12,436 nt of DNA from CAZYMF01 sp964648215 (GCA_964648215.1 CAZYMF010000148.1:1-12436), one strand, 5' to 3'; shown: positions 6,596-12,436, counted from the stretch's first letter. The notes: a model not told the origin generated them from the letters alone. Numbers and translations are program-made.

Positions 6596-6640
6596 GCGTG
6601 TCCTCGACTCCGCCGCCGGGCAATCGCCGGCCGCCGGCGG

Positions 6641-6669
6641 TTAATCAATCACTTTAATCAAGTGCTTGA
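6641..6669 (-). promoter_or_regulatory. Candidate operator upstream of the catabolic operon
   Basis: An AT-rich island in GC-rich surroundings contains an exact direct repeat TTAATCAA (6641-6648 and 6654-6661, 13 bp apart), the inverted repeat CACTT-N5-AAGTG (6650-6664) and the overlapping inverted repeat TCAAG-N2-CTTGA (6658-6669). It lies 46 bp before the crotonase start, where a TetR/FadR-type repressor or an activator of acyl-CoA catabolism would bind. I found no convincing -35/-10 pair and no regulator gene nearby. The rest of 6596-6770 shows nothing further. Confidence 0.45.
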
Positions 6670-6770
6670 AAGCAGAAACGGCGCGCGGAAGTCAAACCGG
6701 GAAGGGGTGGATCGACCGACAGGAGCGCGGAGAACGCGGCGCCGCCCGGTTTCCGCGCGGGTTTGAGTTC

Positions 6771-7103
6771 CTAGTGTTTTGCCGGCGCGGCGATCGCCGG
6801 CGCTTTCGCCTTCGCGCCGGCGCCCACCGTCACCTGCGGCCGAAGCTGCTCGAGCAGCTTCGGGCCGATGCCCTTGACCTGGGTCAGATCGTCCACCGTC
6901 TTGAACGAGCCGTTCTGCTCGCGGTAGGCGACGATCGCCTGGGCCTTCTTCTCGCCGATCCCCTTCAACCCCGCCAACTCCGCCGCCGAAGCGGTATTCA
7001 AGTTGATCATCTTCTGGTCCGCCGCGGCCGTCGGCACGCGAGCCGCGAGCAGGCATGCCAGCAGCAGCAGCCCAGTGACCACGGAAAGCCGAAGTCGTCT
7101 CAT
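6771..7103 (-). CDS. Exported helix-hairpin-helix (ComEA-like) protein
   Basis: 110 residues. An N-terminal signal (MRRLRLS, then a hydrophobic stretch to about residue 22, AAA cleavage region near 26-28) precedes a ComEA-type double helix-hairpin-helix domain: INLNTASAAELAGLKGIGEKKA (33-54), YREQNGSFKTVDDLTQVKGIGPKLLEQL (60-87). An Ala/Lys-rich tail follows. Such domains bind DNA backbone without sequence preference through the GIG turns (48-50, 78-80). In ComEA this serves DNA uptake in the periplasm, but stand-alone small versions are widespread and their role is often unproven. Cys17 in LLAC could suggest a lipobox, yet the hydrophobic stretch continues past it, so an ordinary signal peptide is likelier. 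ATG 7103 has GGAGG 7 nt upstream. It is transcribed divergently from the DUF1302 gene and shows no competence neighbours. Confidence 0.88.
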   Translation of the reverse strand: MRRLRLSVVTGLLLLACLLAARVPTAAADQKMINLNTASAAELAGLKGIGEKKAQAIVAYREQNGSFKTVDDLTQVKGIGPKLLEQLRPQVTVGAGAKAKAPAIAAPAKH

Positions 7104-7199
7104 GATCTCCCCTCCTTCGCGCCCAGTGGCGCGTCCTTGGCACGGAAACCGGTGCGGCGCTGTCGGCTTCCTACTACATTTATATACTCTGATGCAATC

Positions 7200-7217
7200 A
7201 TTGTATATCTACACAAT
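7200..7217. promoter_or_regulatory. AT-rich palindrome, candidate repressor site
   Basis: ATTGTATA-TC-TACACAAT: two 8-bp half-sites of form ATTGTRTA in inverted orientation with a 2-bp centre, one mismatch between arms. It sits in a 70-bp tract (7171-7240) with about 30 % GC by hand count, between divergently transcribed genes. The shape resembles MarR/TetR-type operators. TATATA-like -10 candidates on both strands are nearby, but no complete promoter is convincing here. Confidence 0.45.
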
Positions 7218-7260
7218 CCGTTACTATGTCTATTCTAATCTGCTCGGGCTCGCCGCGCCG

Positions 7261-7291
7261 GCCGGATCCGGCGCCTCGCCCGCGGCGAGGC
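7261..7291. repeat. Tandem GC-rich palindrome and hairpin
   Basis: A perfect 12-bp palindrome GCCGGATCCGGC (7261-7272) directly abuts a hairpin with an 8-bp stem, GCCTCGCC / GGCGAGGC, and a CGC triloop (7273-7291). No T-run follows on either strand, so it is not a classical terminator. It separates the AT-rich tract from the downstream promoter of the barrel gene and may insulate it or end a short upstream transcript. Confidence 0.5.
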
Positions 7292-7353
7292 CGAGGTCGG
7301 CCCCCTCGCCGCGGGCCGCGCGAGGGAGCCGACCCCGGCGGCAAATATTGTGC

Positions 7354-7381
7354 TTGACACCGTCGCGCCCGGAGTTCTAAA
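7354..7381 (+). promoter_or_regulatory. Probable sigma-70 promoter of the DUF1302 gene
   Basis: A perfect -35 hexamer TTGACA (7354-7359) is followed by a 16-bp spacer and a -10-like TCTAAA (7376-7381, four of six consensus). Transcription would begin near 7388 and leave an untranslated leader of about 155 nt before the barrel gene. Confidence 0.6.
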
Positions 7382-7428
7382 AGCGCCCAACTAATCGATT
7401 GATCTAGGCCGATTGGGCTGTGGGCGCT
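7382..7428 (+). promoter_or_regulatory. Inverted repeat around the predicted transcription start
   Basis: AGCGCCCA (7382-7389) and TGGGCGCT (7421-7428) are perfect 8-bp inverted arms 31 bp apart. The left arm can also pair with TTGGGC at 7413-7418, giving two exclusive pairings. If transcription starts near 7388 the left arm is mostly outside the RNA and the repeat acts as DNA; if it starts further up it is an RNA stem-loop. Confidence 0.45.
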
Positions 7429-7475
7429 GGACAACGAAGAAGACTGCCGGCGGCGAGGGAGGCAGGGGGAACAGG

Positions 7476-7493
7476 ATGGCCTGGAGGTCCTAG
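7476..7493 (+). CDS. Possible five-codon leader peptide (MAWRS)
   Basis: ATG GCC TGG AGG TCC TAG with an AGGGGG ribosome-binding site ending 6-7 nt upstream. It lies in the leader of the DUF1302 gene, 49 nt before that gene's start, which has a matching AGGGGGAA site. A 12-bp imperfect direct repeat, GAACAGGAYGGC, covers its start (7469-7480) and recurs at 7502-7513. Too short to prove; it may be chance or a translational-coupling/attenuation leader. Confidence 0.3.
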   Translation: MAWRS

Positions 7494-7542
7494 CCGCGCC
7501 TGAACAGGACGGCAAGCTAACGACAGCGAAAGGGGGAAGCGC

Positions 7543-9300
7543 ATGCGGTGGATGAAGACCATGGGCGGACGCTGGTGGGTGCTGGGAGTGCTACTCGCCG
7601 TCGGGCTGGCGCGCACGGCTGCGGCCCTCTACCTCGACGAAGACCAGAACATCAGCTTCCGGGCCCGCATCTACAGTCAGGGGGCGGTGCGCCTCAACGA
7701 CTCGCAGACGGACACCACCCCGACCACCAAGCGCGGCCAGCTGGTCCAGCACCGCAATTTCTTCAACCCCGAGCTCGACGCCAAGCTGACCGGCTACACC
7801 ACCTGGATGAAGGGCGCCGGCCTCGGCTTCCTCGCCCCCGACGAGTTCGGCCTGCGTCTGGCCGCCTGGGGCTTCTATGACGGCGTCTACGACTACGCCG
7901 CCGGCCAGTTCGGCGACAACGCGGCGACGATCAACAGCACCTACCCCGACCTGACCAAGCGCACCCACGCCTTCTTTCTCGAGGGGCACACGTTCAACCC
8001 GAAAGGCAATTCCGTCGCCACGATCTTCGGCGGCGACGAGAACCTCAACCCACGCGACATCTGGGGACACCAGCAACGCATCAACGAGCTGTACCTCAAC
8101 TACGTCAAGGGCCCCTTCTTCCTCCGCCTCGGCAAGCAGGCGATCTCCTGGGGCGAGTCGGACACGGTGGCGTTGCTCGACCAGAACAACCCGTTCGACA
8201 TCACCCAGGGCGCCCCGGGGATCTTCGAGGAGATCGACGAGGCGCGCATCCCGCTGTGGACGGTGCGCTCGAGCTTCAACCTCTTCGACACCCTCGGCCC
8301 GCTGTCGAGCGGCTTCGTCGAGGCCTACTGGGTTCCCGGCGACCTCGACACCAACACCGGCTACTTTCCGATTCTCGGCGCCAGCCCGTACTCCCCCCGG
8401 GGGAAAGACCCGCAGACCCTGATTCCGAGCCTGGTGCCGATTCAGTTCGTCCTGCTGGACAAGGTTCCCGAGCGCAAGTTCGAGAACAGCCGCTACGGCT
8501 TCCGCGTCCAGACCGTGGTCAATCGGTCCCACACCGTCAGCGCCTGGCTCTACACGTACTTCCCCAACCAACCCGTCCCCTTGGCCGAGGGCACGATGCC
8601 GACGACCCAGGGACCACAGATCTACACCACCGCCACGATTCACGACCGCGCCACGGTCTACGGGCTCGCCGACACCTTCTTTCTCGAGTCGCTCGACAGC
8701 ATCATCCGCATGGAGGCCGAGTACTTCGAGAACGAGGATGCCTTCGTGCCCGAGTTCAACTTGGGCGCGAAACCGAACCAGCCGGTGCTGGCTCTGCTCG
8801 GGGCCTGCAATCCCGATCCCGCAACGGGCAAGAGCCCCTGCTTCGTTCCCAAGGCCGACTACCTGCGGTGGGAGCTGGGCGTGGACCGCTTCTTCTTCTT
8901 CCGCCCGCTCAACCCGAGCAACAGCTTCCTGATCAGCGCCGCCAGCGTCGGCTCCTGGAATCTGGACGAGACCTCGCAGCGCGATTTCCGCTATGCCGGC
9001 CAGCGCTTCCCCGGCACGCTGGGGAATGTCCCCGGCGACTTCGTGCAGCAGAAGAAGGTGGAGGCCTTCTTCCAGGTGCACATGGAGAGCGACTACGCCC
9101 ACGGGCGCATCAAGCCCTCGATCACCTACATCCAGAACGTCCGCGGCACCTACGGCATCATCCCCGCGGTCACCTATCGCTGGAGCGACTGGCTGCTCTT
9201 CACCGCGCAGCTGGTGACCATCGGCGGCGAGTACCAGCAGATCGGCTTCTATCGCGACCGCGATCAGGTCTCGCTGCGCGCCACCTACCAGCTCAACTGA
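7543..9300 (+). CDS. DUF1302-type outer-membrane beta-barrel protein
   Basis: 585 residues. A signal peptide (MRWMKTMGGRWWVLGVLLAV, cleavage near AAA at 26-28) leads to a long aromatic, beta-rich mature part. DUF1302 landmarks are GPFFLRLGKQAISWGESD near 190, LLDQNNPFDITQG, and DRFFFFRPLNPSNSFLIS in the C-terminal half; the protein ends SLRATYQLN as an amphipathic final strand. The family is common in bacteria that degrade steroids, lipids and aromatics and is thought to act at the outer membrane, perhaps in uptake of hydrophobic substrates; that role is not proven. The only cysteines I see, C422 and C433, sit in one short loop and could form a disulphide. ATG 7543 has AGGGGG 6 nt upstream. 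It has its own promoter, runs opposite to the catabolic genes and ends in a REP-like hairpin. Confidence 0.85.
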   Translation: MRWMKTMGGRWWVLGVLLAVGLARTAAALYLDEDQNISFRARIYSQGAVRLNDSQTDTTPTTKRGQLVQHRNFFNPELDAKLTGYTTWMKGAGLGFLAPDEFGLRLAAWGFYDGVYDYAAGQFGDNAATINSTYPDLTKRTHAFFLEGHTFNPKGNSVATIFGGDENLNPRDIWGHQQRINELYLNYVKGPFFLRLGKQAISWGESDTVALLDQNNPFDITQGAPGIFEEIDEARIPLWTVRSSFNLFDTLGPLSSGFVEAYWVPGDLDTNTGYFPILGASPYSPRGKDPQTLIPSLVPIQFVLLDKVPERKFENSRYGFRVQTVVNRSHTVSAWLYTYFPNQPVPLAEGTMPTTQGPQIYTTATIHDRATVYGLADTFFLESLDSIIRMEAEYFENEDAFVPEFNLGAKPNQPVLALLGACNPDPATGKSPCFVPKADYLRWELGVDRFFFFRPLNPSNSFLISAASVGSWNLDETSQRDFRYAGQRFPGTLGNVPGDFVQQKKVEAFFQVHMESDYAHGRIKPSITYIQNVRGTYGIIPAVTYRWSDWLLFTAQLVTIGGEYQQIGFYRDRDQVSLRATYQLN

Positions 9301-9306
9301 GCGAAC

Positions 9307-9357
9307 ACAGGCTGGAAGCCCGTGCCACCCGGGAGGTGGGACAGGCTTCCAGCCTGT
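9307..9357. repeat. REP-like perfect inverted repeat between convergent genes
   Basis: ACAGGCTGGAAGCC (9307-9320) and GGCTTCCAGCCTGT (9344-9357) are perfect 14-bp inverted arms. Inside them CCACC (9325-9329) and GGTGG (9335-9339) form a second stem. It occupies the space between the convergent DUF1302 and cupin genes, 6 nt after one stop and 2 nt from the other. No T-run follows, so it is at best a bidirectional, rho-independent-like block. I recall ACAGGCTGGAAGCC-type palindromes as dispersed in many environmental genomes; this was not verified here. Confidence 0.8.
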
Positions 9358-9359
9358 CC

Positions 9360-9740
9360 CTAGGGCTTGCTCGTGCCCGCGCGTCCGTAGCGGTCTTCGA
9401 GCCGCACGACGTCGTCGAGCTCGGGGGTGGAGGCCTCGAGCACGTCGCAGGTCTCCAGCGCCACCATGCGGTGGCGCAGCCCCGGATGCACGTGGAAGCA
9501 CGCACCGGGCTCGAGGACCAGAACGCGCGCCGGCTCGTCCCCTTCCGCCACCTCGAGCTGCAGGCGCCCGGCCAGCAGGTGAATCGTCTCGTCCTTGCGG
9601 CGGTGGTACTGATAGCTGAGCGCGTGCCCCCGCTCGATGTGCAGGATCTTGCCGACGTAGCGCTCGGTGTGGGCCCAGATCAGCTCGTAGCCCCACGGCT
9701 TGGCGACCCGGCGGCCGGTGGTCGGGGCCGCGTCTCTCAT
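9360..9740 (-). CDS. Cupin protein related to type II phosphomannose isomerase
   Basis: 126 residues. KPWGYELIW at 14-22, YVGKILHIERGHALSYQYH (28-46), a first cupin motif with Q44, H46 and E51 and a second with H90 (FHVHPGLRHRMVA) match the small metal-binding cupin module of mannose-6-phosphate isomerase/mannose-1-phosphate guanylyltransferase enzymes. Stand-alone versions are found in sugar-nucleotide and polysaccharide clusters as isomerases or epimerases; sequence alone does not settle the reaction. The start ATG at 9740 overlaps the TGA stop of the upstream UbiA-type gene (ATGA), indicating translational coupling. It is the last gene of the envelope-glycan operon, ending at the inverted repeat. 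Confidence 0.85.
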   Translation of the reverse strand: MRDAAPTTGRRVAKPWGYELIWAHTERYVGKILHIERGHALSYQYHRRKDETIHLLAGRLQLEVAEGDEPARVLVLEPGACFHVHPGLRHRMVALETCDVLEASTPELDDVVRLEDRYGRAGTSKP

Positions 9741-10693
9741 AGGCGCAGGTAGATCAGCGTGGTGGCGGTGACGACCCAGAGCAGCACATCGACGAGCAGA
9801 GGCCTGTCATTCAGGAGGAGCTGCGCCGGATTCCCGCCCTCCTCGCGCTGGTGCACCAGGTAGAGGTAGCGGAAGATCCCGAAGAGGACGAACGGGATGG
9901 TGAGATAGAGCTTGTTGGTGCCGAGCTTGTGGATCACCTCGGGCGACGCCGTGTAGATGGCGTAGGCGACCACCGTCGAGGCGGTGACCACCGAGATCAT
10001 CTGATCGAGGAAGTACGGGCTGTACTCGCGCAGGCTGGAGCGGTGCTCCACCGCCTTCCCCTCCAGCAGCACCAGCTCGTGGCGCCGCTTGGAGAAGCCC
10101 AGGAACAGCATGAGCAGGAAGGTGCAGATGACCAGCCACGGCGACACCGGCACGTCGATGACCACGCCGCCGGCGATGGCCCGGATGACGAAGCCGGCGG
10201 CGATCGCCATGACGTCGAGGATCACGACCTCCTTCAGCTCGAAGGTGTAGGCGACCTGCAACGCGAAGTAGAGCGCCACGAGGCCGGCGAAGCCCCACCC
10301 CAGCACCAGCGCGCCGCCGAGGCCGCCGGCGACCAGGACGAGCGACAGCACCACCGCCGCCGGCCGGCTGACGCGACCCGCCGGCAGCGGCCGGCGCGAC
10401 TTCAACGGATGCTGGCGGTCGCGCTCGCAGTCGCGCAGGTCGTTCATGACGTAGGCACCGCTGGCGATCAGGCAGAACGCCACGAAGGCGCCAACGACCA
10501 GCGTCAGATCGTGACCAATGAAGAGGTGCTTGGAGAAGATCAGCGCCGCGAAGACGACGGTGTTCTTGTGCCACTGCCACGGCCGCAGCAGCTGCACCAG
10601 GTCCCACACGCTGGCCGGGCTCGCGGCGGGGGCCGCCAACCCGGCGCCCTCGGCCTCTCCCAGACCGACCTTCTCGTCGAGAGACGGTCCCAT
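9737..10693 (-). CDS. UbiA-family polyprenyl-phosphate phosphoribosyltransferase-like protein (DPPR synthase)
   Basis: 318 residues of integral membrane protein with many hydrophobic helices. LLRPWQWHKNTVVFAALIFS (35-54) is followed by the first Asp-rich motif N84-DLRDCER-D92 with HPLKSRRPLPAG just after, and the second motif Y149-TFEL-K154 with D160. This pattern, including LRPWQWHKN and KSRRPLPAG, is that of decaprenyl-phosphate phosphoribosyltransferases, which transfer ribose-5-phosphate from PRPP to a polyprenyl phosphate on the way to polyprenyl-phosphoryl-ribose or arabinose. The length is close to the mycobacterial enzyme (about 300). The start ATG 10693 lies 4 nt after the rfbB stop with a weak GAG upstream; the first ~28 residues are a low-complexity Gly/Ala tail, and GTG 10609 is a possible but unsupported later start. 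The partner oxidoreductases of the arabinose pathway are not in the window. Confidence 0.85.
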   Translation of the reverse strand: MGPSLDEKVGLGEAEGAGLAAPAASPASVWDLVQLLRPWQWHKNTVVFAALIFSKHLFIGHDLTLVVGAFVAFCLIASGAYVMNDLRDCERDRQHPLKSRRPLPAGRVSRPAAVVLSLVLVAGGLGGALVLGWGFAGLVALYFALQVAYTFELKEVVILDVMAIAAGFVIRAIAGGVVIDVPVSPWLVICTFLLMLFLGFSKRRHELVLLEGKAVEHRSSLREYSPYFLDQMISVVTASTVVAYAIYTASPEVIHKLGTNKLYLTIPFVLFGIFRYLYLVHQREEGGNPAQLLLNDRPLLVDVLLWVVTATTLIYLRL

Positions 10694-10697
10694 CGGC

Positions 10698-11744
10698 TCA
10701 GCGCGGCGCGGTCATTCCCGCGTTTCCGCCGCGGCGCAGGCGCTCGCCGTACATGCGCTCGTAGTAGTCGCGGTAGCTTCCGCTCTTGATGTGCTGCCAC
10801 CACAGGCGATTGTCGCGGTACCACGACACCGTCCCCCGCAGGGCGGCGCCGAACTCGTGCGTCGCCCGCCAGCCGAGCTCGGCCTCGATCTTCGCCGGGT
10901 CCATGGCGTAGCGGCGGTCGTGGCCGAGCCGGTCGGTGACGTAGCGGATCAGCGTCGCCGGCTTGCCGAGCTCGGCCAGGATCAGCTCGGTGAGATCGCG
11001 GTTGGTGTGCTCGCCGCGCGCGCCGATGTTGTAGACCTCGCCCGGGCGGCCGCGGCGCAGCACCGCGTCGACGGCGGAGCAGTGATCCTCCACGTGGATC
11101 CAGTCGCGCACGTTGAGGCCGTCGCCGTAGAGCGGGACCGGCTGGTCATCGAGCAGATTGGTGACGAACAGGGGGATCATCTTCTCGGGAAACTGATACG
11201 GGCCGAAGTTGTTGGAGCAGCGCGTGACCAGCACCGGCAGGCCGTAGGTGGTGCGAAAGGACAACGCCAGCAGGTCGGCAGCCGCCTTGCTGGCCGCATA
11301 CGGGCTGCTGGGCTCCAGCGGCGACTGCTCGGTGAACAGGCCGTCGGGTCCGAGACTGCCGTAGACCTCGTCGGTCGAGATCTGCACGAAGCGCTGCACC
11401 CCGGCGCGCCGCGCGCAGTCCAGCAGCGCCAGCGTGCCGGCGACGTTGGTGTGGAGAAAGGCGTCGGGGTCGTCGATGCTGCGGTCGACGTGCGACTCGG
11501 CCGCGAAGTTGACCACGGCCTCCACGCCCTCGGCGAGCAGCGCCCCCACCCGCTCGCGGTCGGCGATGTCGCCGCGAACGAAGCGATAGCGCGGGTCCTC
11601 CTCGACGCCGGCGAGGTTCTCGAGGTTGCCGGCGTAGGTCAGCACGTCGAGGTTGATCACCTCGTCCCCCGGGTACTGCGCCAGCAGGTAACGAATGAAG
11701 TTGGCGCCGATGAATCCGGCGCCGCCGGTAACCAGTATCTTCAT
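10698..11744 (-). CDS. rfbB: dTDP-glucose 4,6-dehydratase
   Basis: 348 residues, extended short-chain dehydrogenase fold. Rossmann motif GGAGFIG (7-13), then LDVLTYAGN (32-40), the catalytic triad segment S123-TDEVYG with T124, D125 and E126, and Y149-xxx-K153 in SPYAASKAAAD. SNNFGPYQFPEKMIP (177-191) and RDWIHVEDH are diagnostic for RmlB/RfbB-type dTDP-glucose 4,6-dehydratases, which make dTDP-4-keto-6-deoxyglucose for rhamnose and other deoxy-sugars. ATG 11744 was chosen because it begins the family N-terminus MKILVTGGAGFIG; a GTG ten codons upstream has no support. The ribosome-binding site is weak. The other rml genes are not seen here. It follows the SIS gene by 54 nt, a spacer with a 7-bp hairpin, and precedes the prenyltransferase by 4 nt. 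Confidence 0.95.
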   Translation of the reverse strand: MKILVTGGAGFIGANFIRYLLAQYPGDEVINLDVLTYAGNLENLAGVEEDPRYRFVRGDIADRERVGALLAEGVEAVVNFAAESHVDRSIDDPDAFLHTNVAGTLALLDCARRAGVQRFVQISTDEVYGSLGPDGLFTEQSPLEPSSPYAASKAAADLLALSFRTTYGLPVLVTRCSNNFGPYQFPEKMIPLFVTNLLDDQPVPLYGDGLNVRDWIHVEDHCSAVDAVLRRGRPGEVYNIGARGEHTNRDLTELILAELGKPATLIRYVTDRLGHDRRYAMDPAKIEAELGWRATHEFGAALRGTVSWYRDNRLWWQHIKSGSYRDYYERMYGERLRRGGNAGMTAPR

Positions 11745-11768
11745 AGTCCGCGTCAGTCTAGCCGGAGG

Positions 11769-11792
11769 CGGCACCCCAGTCGAACGGTGCCG
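11769..11792 (-). promoter_or_regulatory. Intercistronic hairpin between SIS gene and rfbB
   Basis: CGGCACC (11769-11775) and GGTGCCG (11786-11792) form a 7-bp stem with a 10-nt loop in the 54-nt spacer. There is no U-run, so it is more likely an mRNA processing or stability element than a terminator. Confidence 0.4.
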
Positions 11793-11798
11793 ACCGGA

Positions 11799-12377
11799 TC
11801 ACGCCCCACCGTTGGGCCCCCGCAGATAGTGGTCGCGCAGGTGGGCGTACACCAGGTGAAAGGCGATGAGGTGGAGGTCCTCGATGTGCTGCACGTTGTC
11901 GCTCGGCACCCGTACGCAGTGGTCGACGAGGTCCTTCATCTCGCCGCCGCTCTGCCCGGTGAAGCCGATGGTGCAGGCGCGGTGCTCCCGCGCCAGCCGC
12001 AGGGCCTCGAGCACGTTCGGCGACCGGCCGCTGGCGCTGACGCCGATGACCACGTCGCCCGCCCCCAGGAAGTTGCGCAGCTGCTCGGCGAAGACGCGGT
12101 GGAAGTGGGTGTCGTTGGCCCAGGCGGTGAGCAGCGGCACGTTGTCGGTCAACGCCATCACCCGCAGCCGGCGCGCCGAGCCGGTCACGTCTCCCTTGCC
12201 CAGGTCATTGGCGAAATGCGACGCCGTTGCCGCGCTGCCGCCGTTGCCCATGACGAAGATGTGCCGGTTGGCCTCGCCCGCCTCGATCAGGCGCGCGATC
12301 ACCGTCTCGATCGCCCCGAGGGGCATCTCTCGGGCGAGCGCCGCCGTGCGATCGAGATAGTCGCGCAAGTGCCTCAT
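11799..12377 (-). CDS. SIS-domain phosphosugar isomerase (GmhA-like)
   Basis: 192 residues, the same length as E. coli sedoheptulose-7-phosphate isomerase GmhA. The SIS fold shows FVMGNGGSAATASHFANDLG (41-60), TGSARRLRVMALTDNVPLLT, the phosphate-binding SASGRSPNV (114-122) and a C-terminal helix NVQHIEDLHLIAFHLVY (161-177). By my alignment the GmhA metal/catalytic positions become H54, D58 (usually Glu), E166 (usually Gln) and H174, so the sugar substrate may differ from sedoheptulose 7-phosphate. ATG 12377 was chosen from the family N-terminus; a TTG 14 codons upstream lacks a ribosome-binding site. A stable hairpin ends one nucleotide before this ATG. It is the first gene seen of the rfbB/prenyltransferase/cupin operon and probably prepares a phosphorylated sugar for envelope glycan. 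Confidence 0.87.
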   Translation of the reverse strand: MRHLRDYLDRTAALAREMPLGAIETVIARLIEAGEANRHIFVMGNGGSAATASHFANDLGKGDVTGSARRLRVMALTDNVPLLTAWANDTHFHRVFAEQLRNFLGAGDVVIGVSASGRSPNVLEALRLAREHRACTIGFTGQSGGEMKDLVDHCVRVPSDNVQHIEDLHLIAFHLVYAHLRDHYLRGPNGGA

Positions 12378-12378
12378 A

Positions 12379-12407
12379 GGAGCGCCAGGTTTGTACCTGC
12401 GCGCTCC
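12379..12407 (-). promoter_or_regulatory. Hairpin directly in front of the SIS start codon
   Basis: GGAGCGCCAGGT (12379-12390) pairs with ACCTG and GCGCTCC (12395-12407) in a 12-bp stem with a TTGT loop and one bulged base (12400). In the minus-strand mRNA the stem ends 1 nt before the AUG; the only GGAG lies in its 5' arm, 27 nt from the start. The remaining bases to the window end show no clear promoter. Confidence 0.55.
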
Positions 12408-12436
12408 GGGTGGGGTCAAGAGACGAAGTCAGAAAG

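Noticed and set aside
4808..6766. Plus-strand frame spanning the N gap opposite thiolase and crotonase
   Set aside because: It crosses 100 unknown bases and lacks motifs; the opposite strand encodes two recognisable enzymes.
6771..7103. Competence locus
   Set aside because: Only one small HhH protein is present, with no comEC, pilus or comF gene nearby.
9307..9357. Classical rho-independent terminator
   Set aside because: The stem is strong but no T-run follows on either strand; kept as REP-like repeat that may still slow transcription.
7591..9696. Very long minus-strand frame opposite the barrel gene and running through the REP hairpin
   Set aside because: No family motif, passes through an inverted repeat and overlaps the cupin in another frame; the plus strand has a signal peptide, promoter and DUF1302 motifs.

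Overview
The window looks like part of a metagenome-assembled genome of a GC-rich, Gram-negative environmental bacterium. The evidence is a run of exactly 100 N (5625-5724, a scaffold placeholder), sampled coding GC near 67-72 %, an outer-membrane beta-barrel protein of the DUF1302 type, and sugar-nucleotide/envelope genes. The gene mix (CoA-thioester catabolism, DUF1302, polyprenyl-phosphate sugar synthesis) and several dispersed short repeat families fit Deltaproteobacteria/Binatota/Rokubacteria-like soil lineages. That assignment is inference; no marker gene is present.

Left block (1-6595, all minus strand, read right to left): enoyl-CoA hydratase -> thiolase (5' end lost in the N gap) -> GxxExxY cassette -> Zn-ribbon/OB-fold thiolase partner -> repeat element -> hyuB -> hyuA (C-terminus beyond the window). 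HyuA/HyuB belong to the hydantoinase/oxoprolinase/ketone carboxylase superfamily. Beside a thiolase pair and a crotonase they may form a catabolic module for a ketone, lactam or similar substrate that ends in thiolytic cleavage. The operon contains two intergenic inserts with the same inverted ends, built from a 9-bp tandem unit (CGGATTGAA-like). One is 134 bp without a gene. The other is 469 bp and carries a lower-GC GxxExxY (PD-(D/E)XK-like) gene. This pair is the most unusual structure in the window.

Middle (6596-9359): a regulatory region with direct and inverted repeats in front of the catabolic operon; a small exported helix-hairpin-helix (ComEA-like) protein on the minus strand; a 439-bp divergent intergenic region with an AT-rich palindrome, a TTGACA promoter and a possible five-codon leader peptide; then the plus-strand DUF1302 barrel gene, closed by a strong REP-like inverted repeat.

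Right block (9360-12377, minus strand, read right to left): SIS-domain phosphosugar isomerase -> dTDP-glucose 4,6-dehydratase (rfbB) -> UbiA-family decaprenyl-phosphate phosphoribosyltransferase-like enzyme -> cupin related to phosphomannose isomerase. The last three are almost contiguous (4-nt gap, then an ATGA overlap). The block looks like an envelope-glycan precursor operon combining deoxy-sugar nucleotide and polyprenyl-phosphate sugar steps.

Starts were re-chosen from ribosome-binding sites or family N-termini for the Zn-ribbon/OB-fold gene (4269), rfbB (11744) and the SIS gene (12377). All family assignments come from reading motifs by eye, without database searches.
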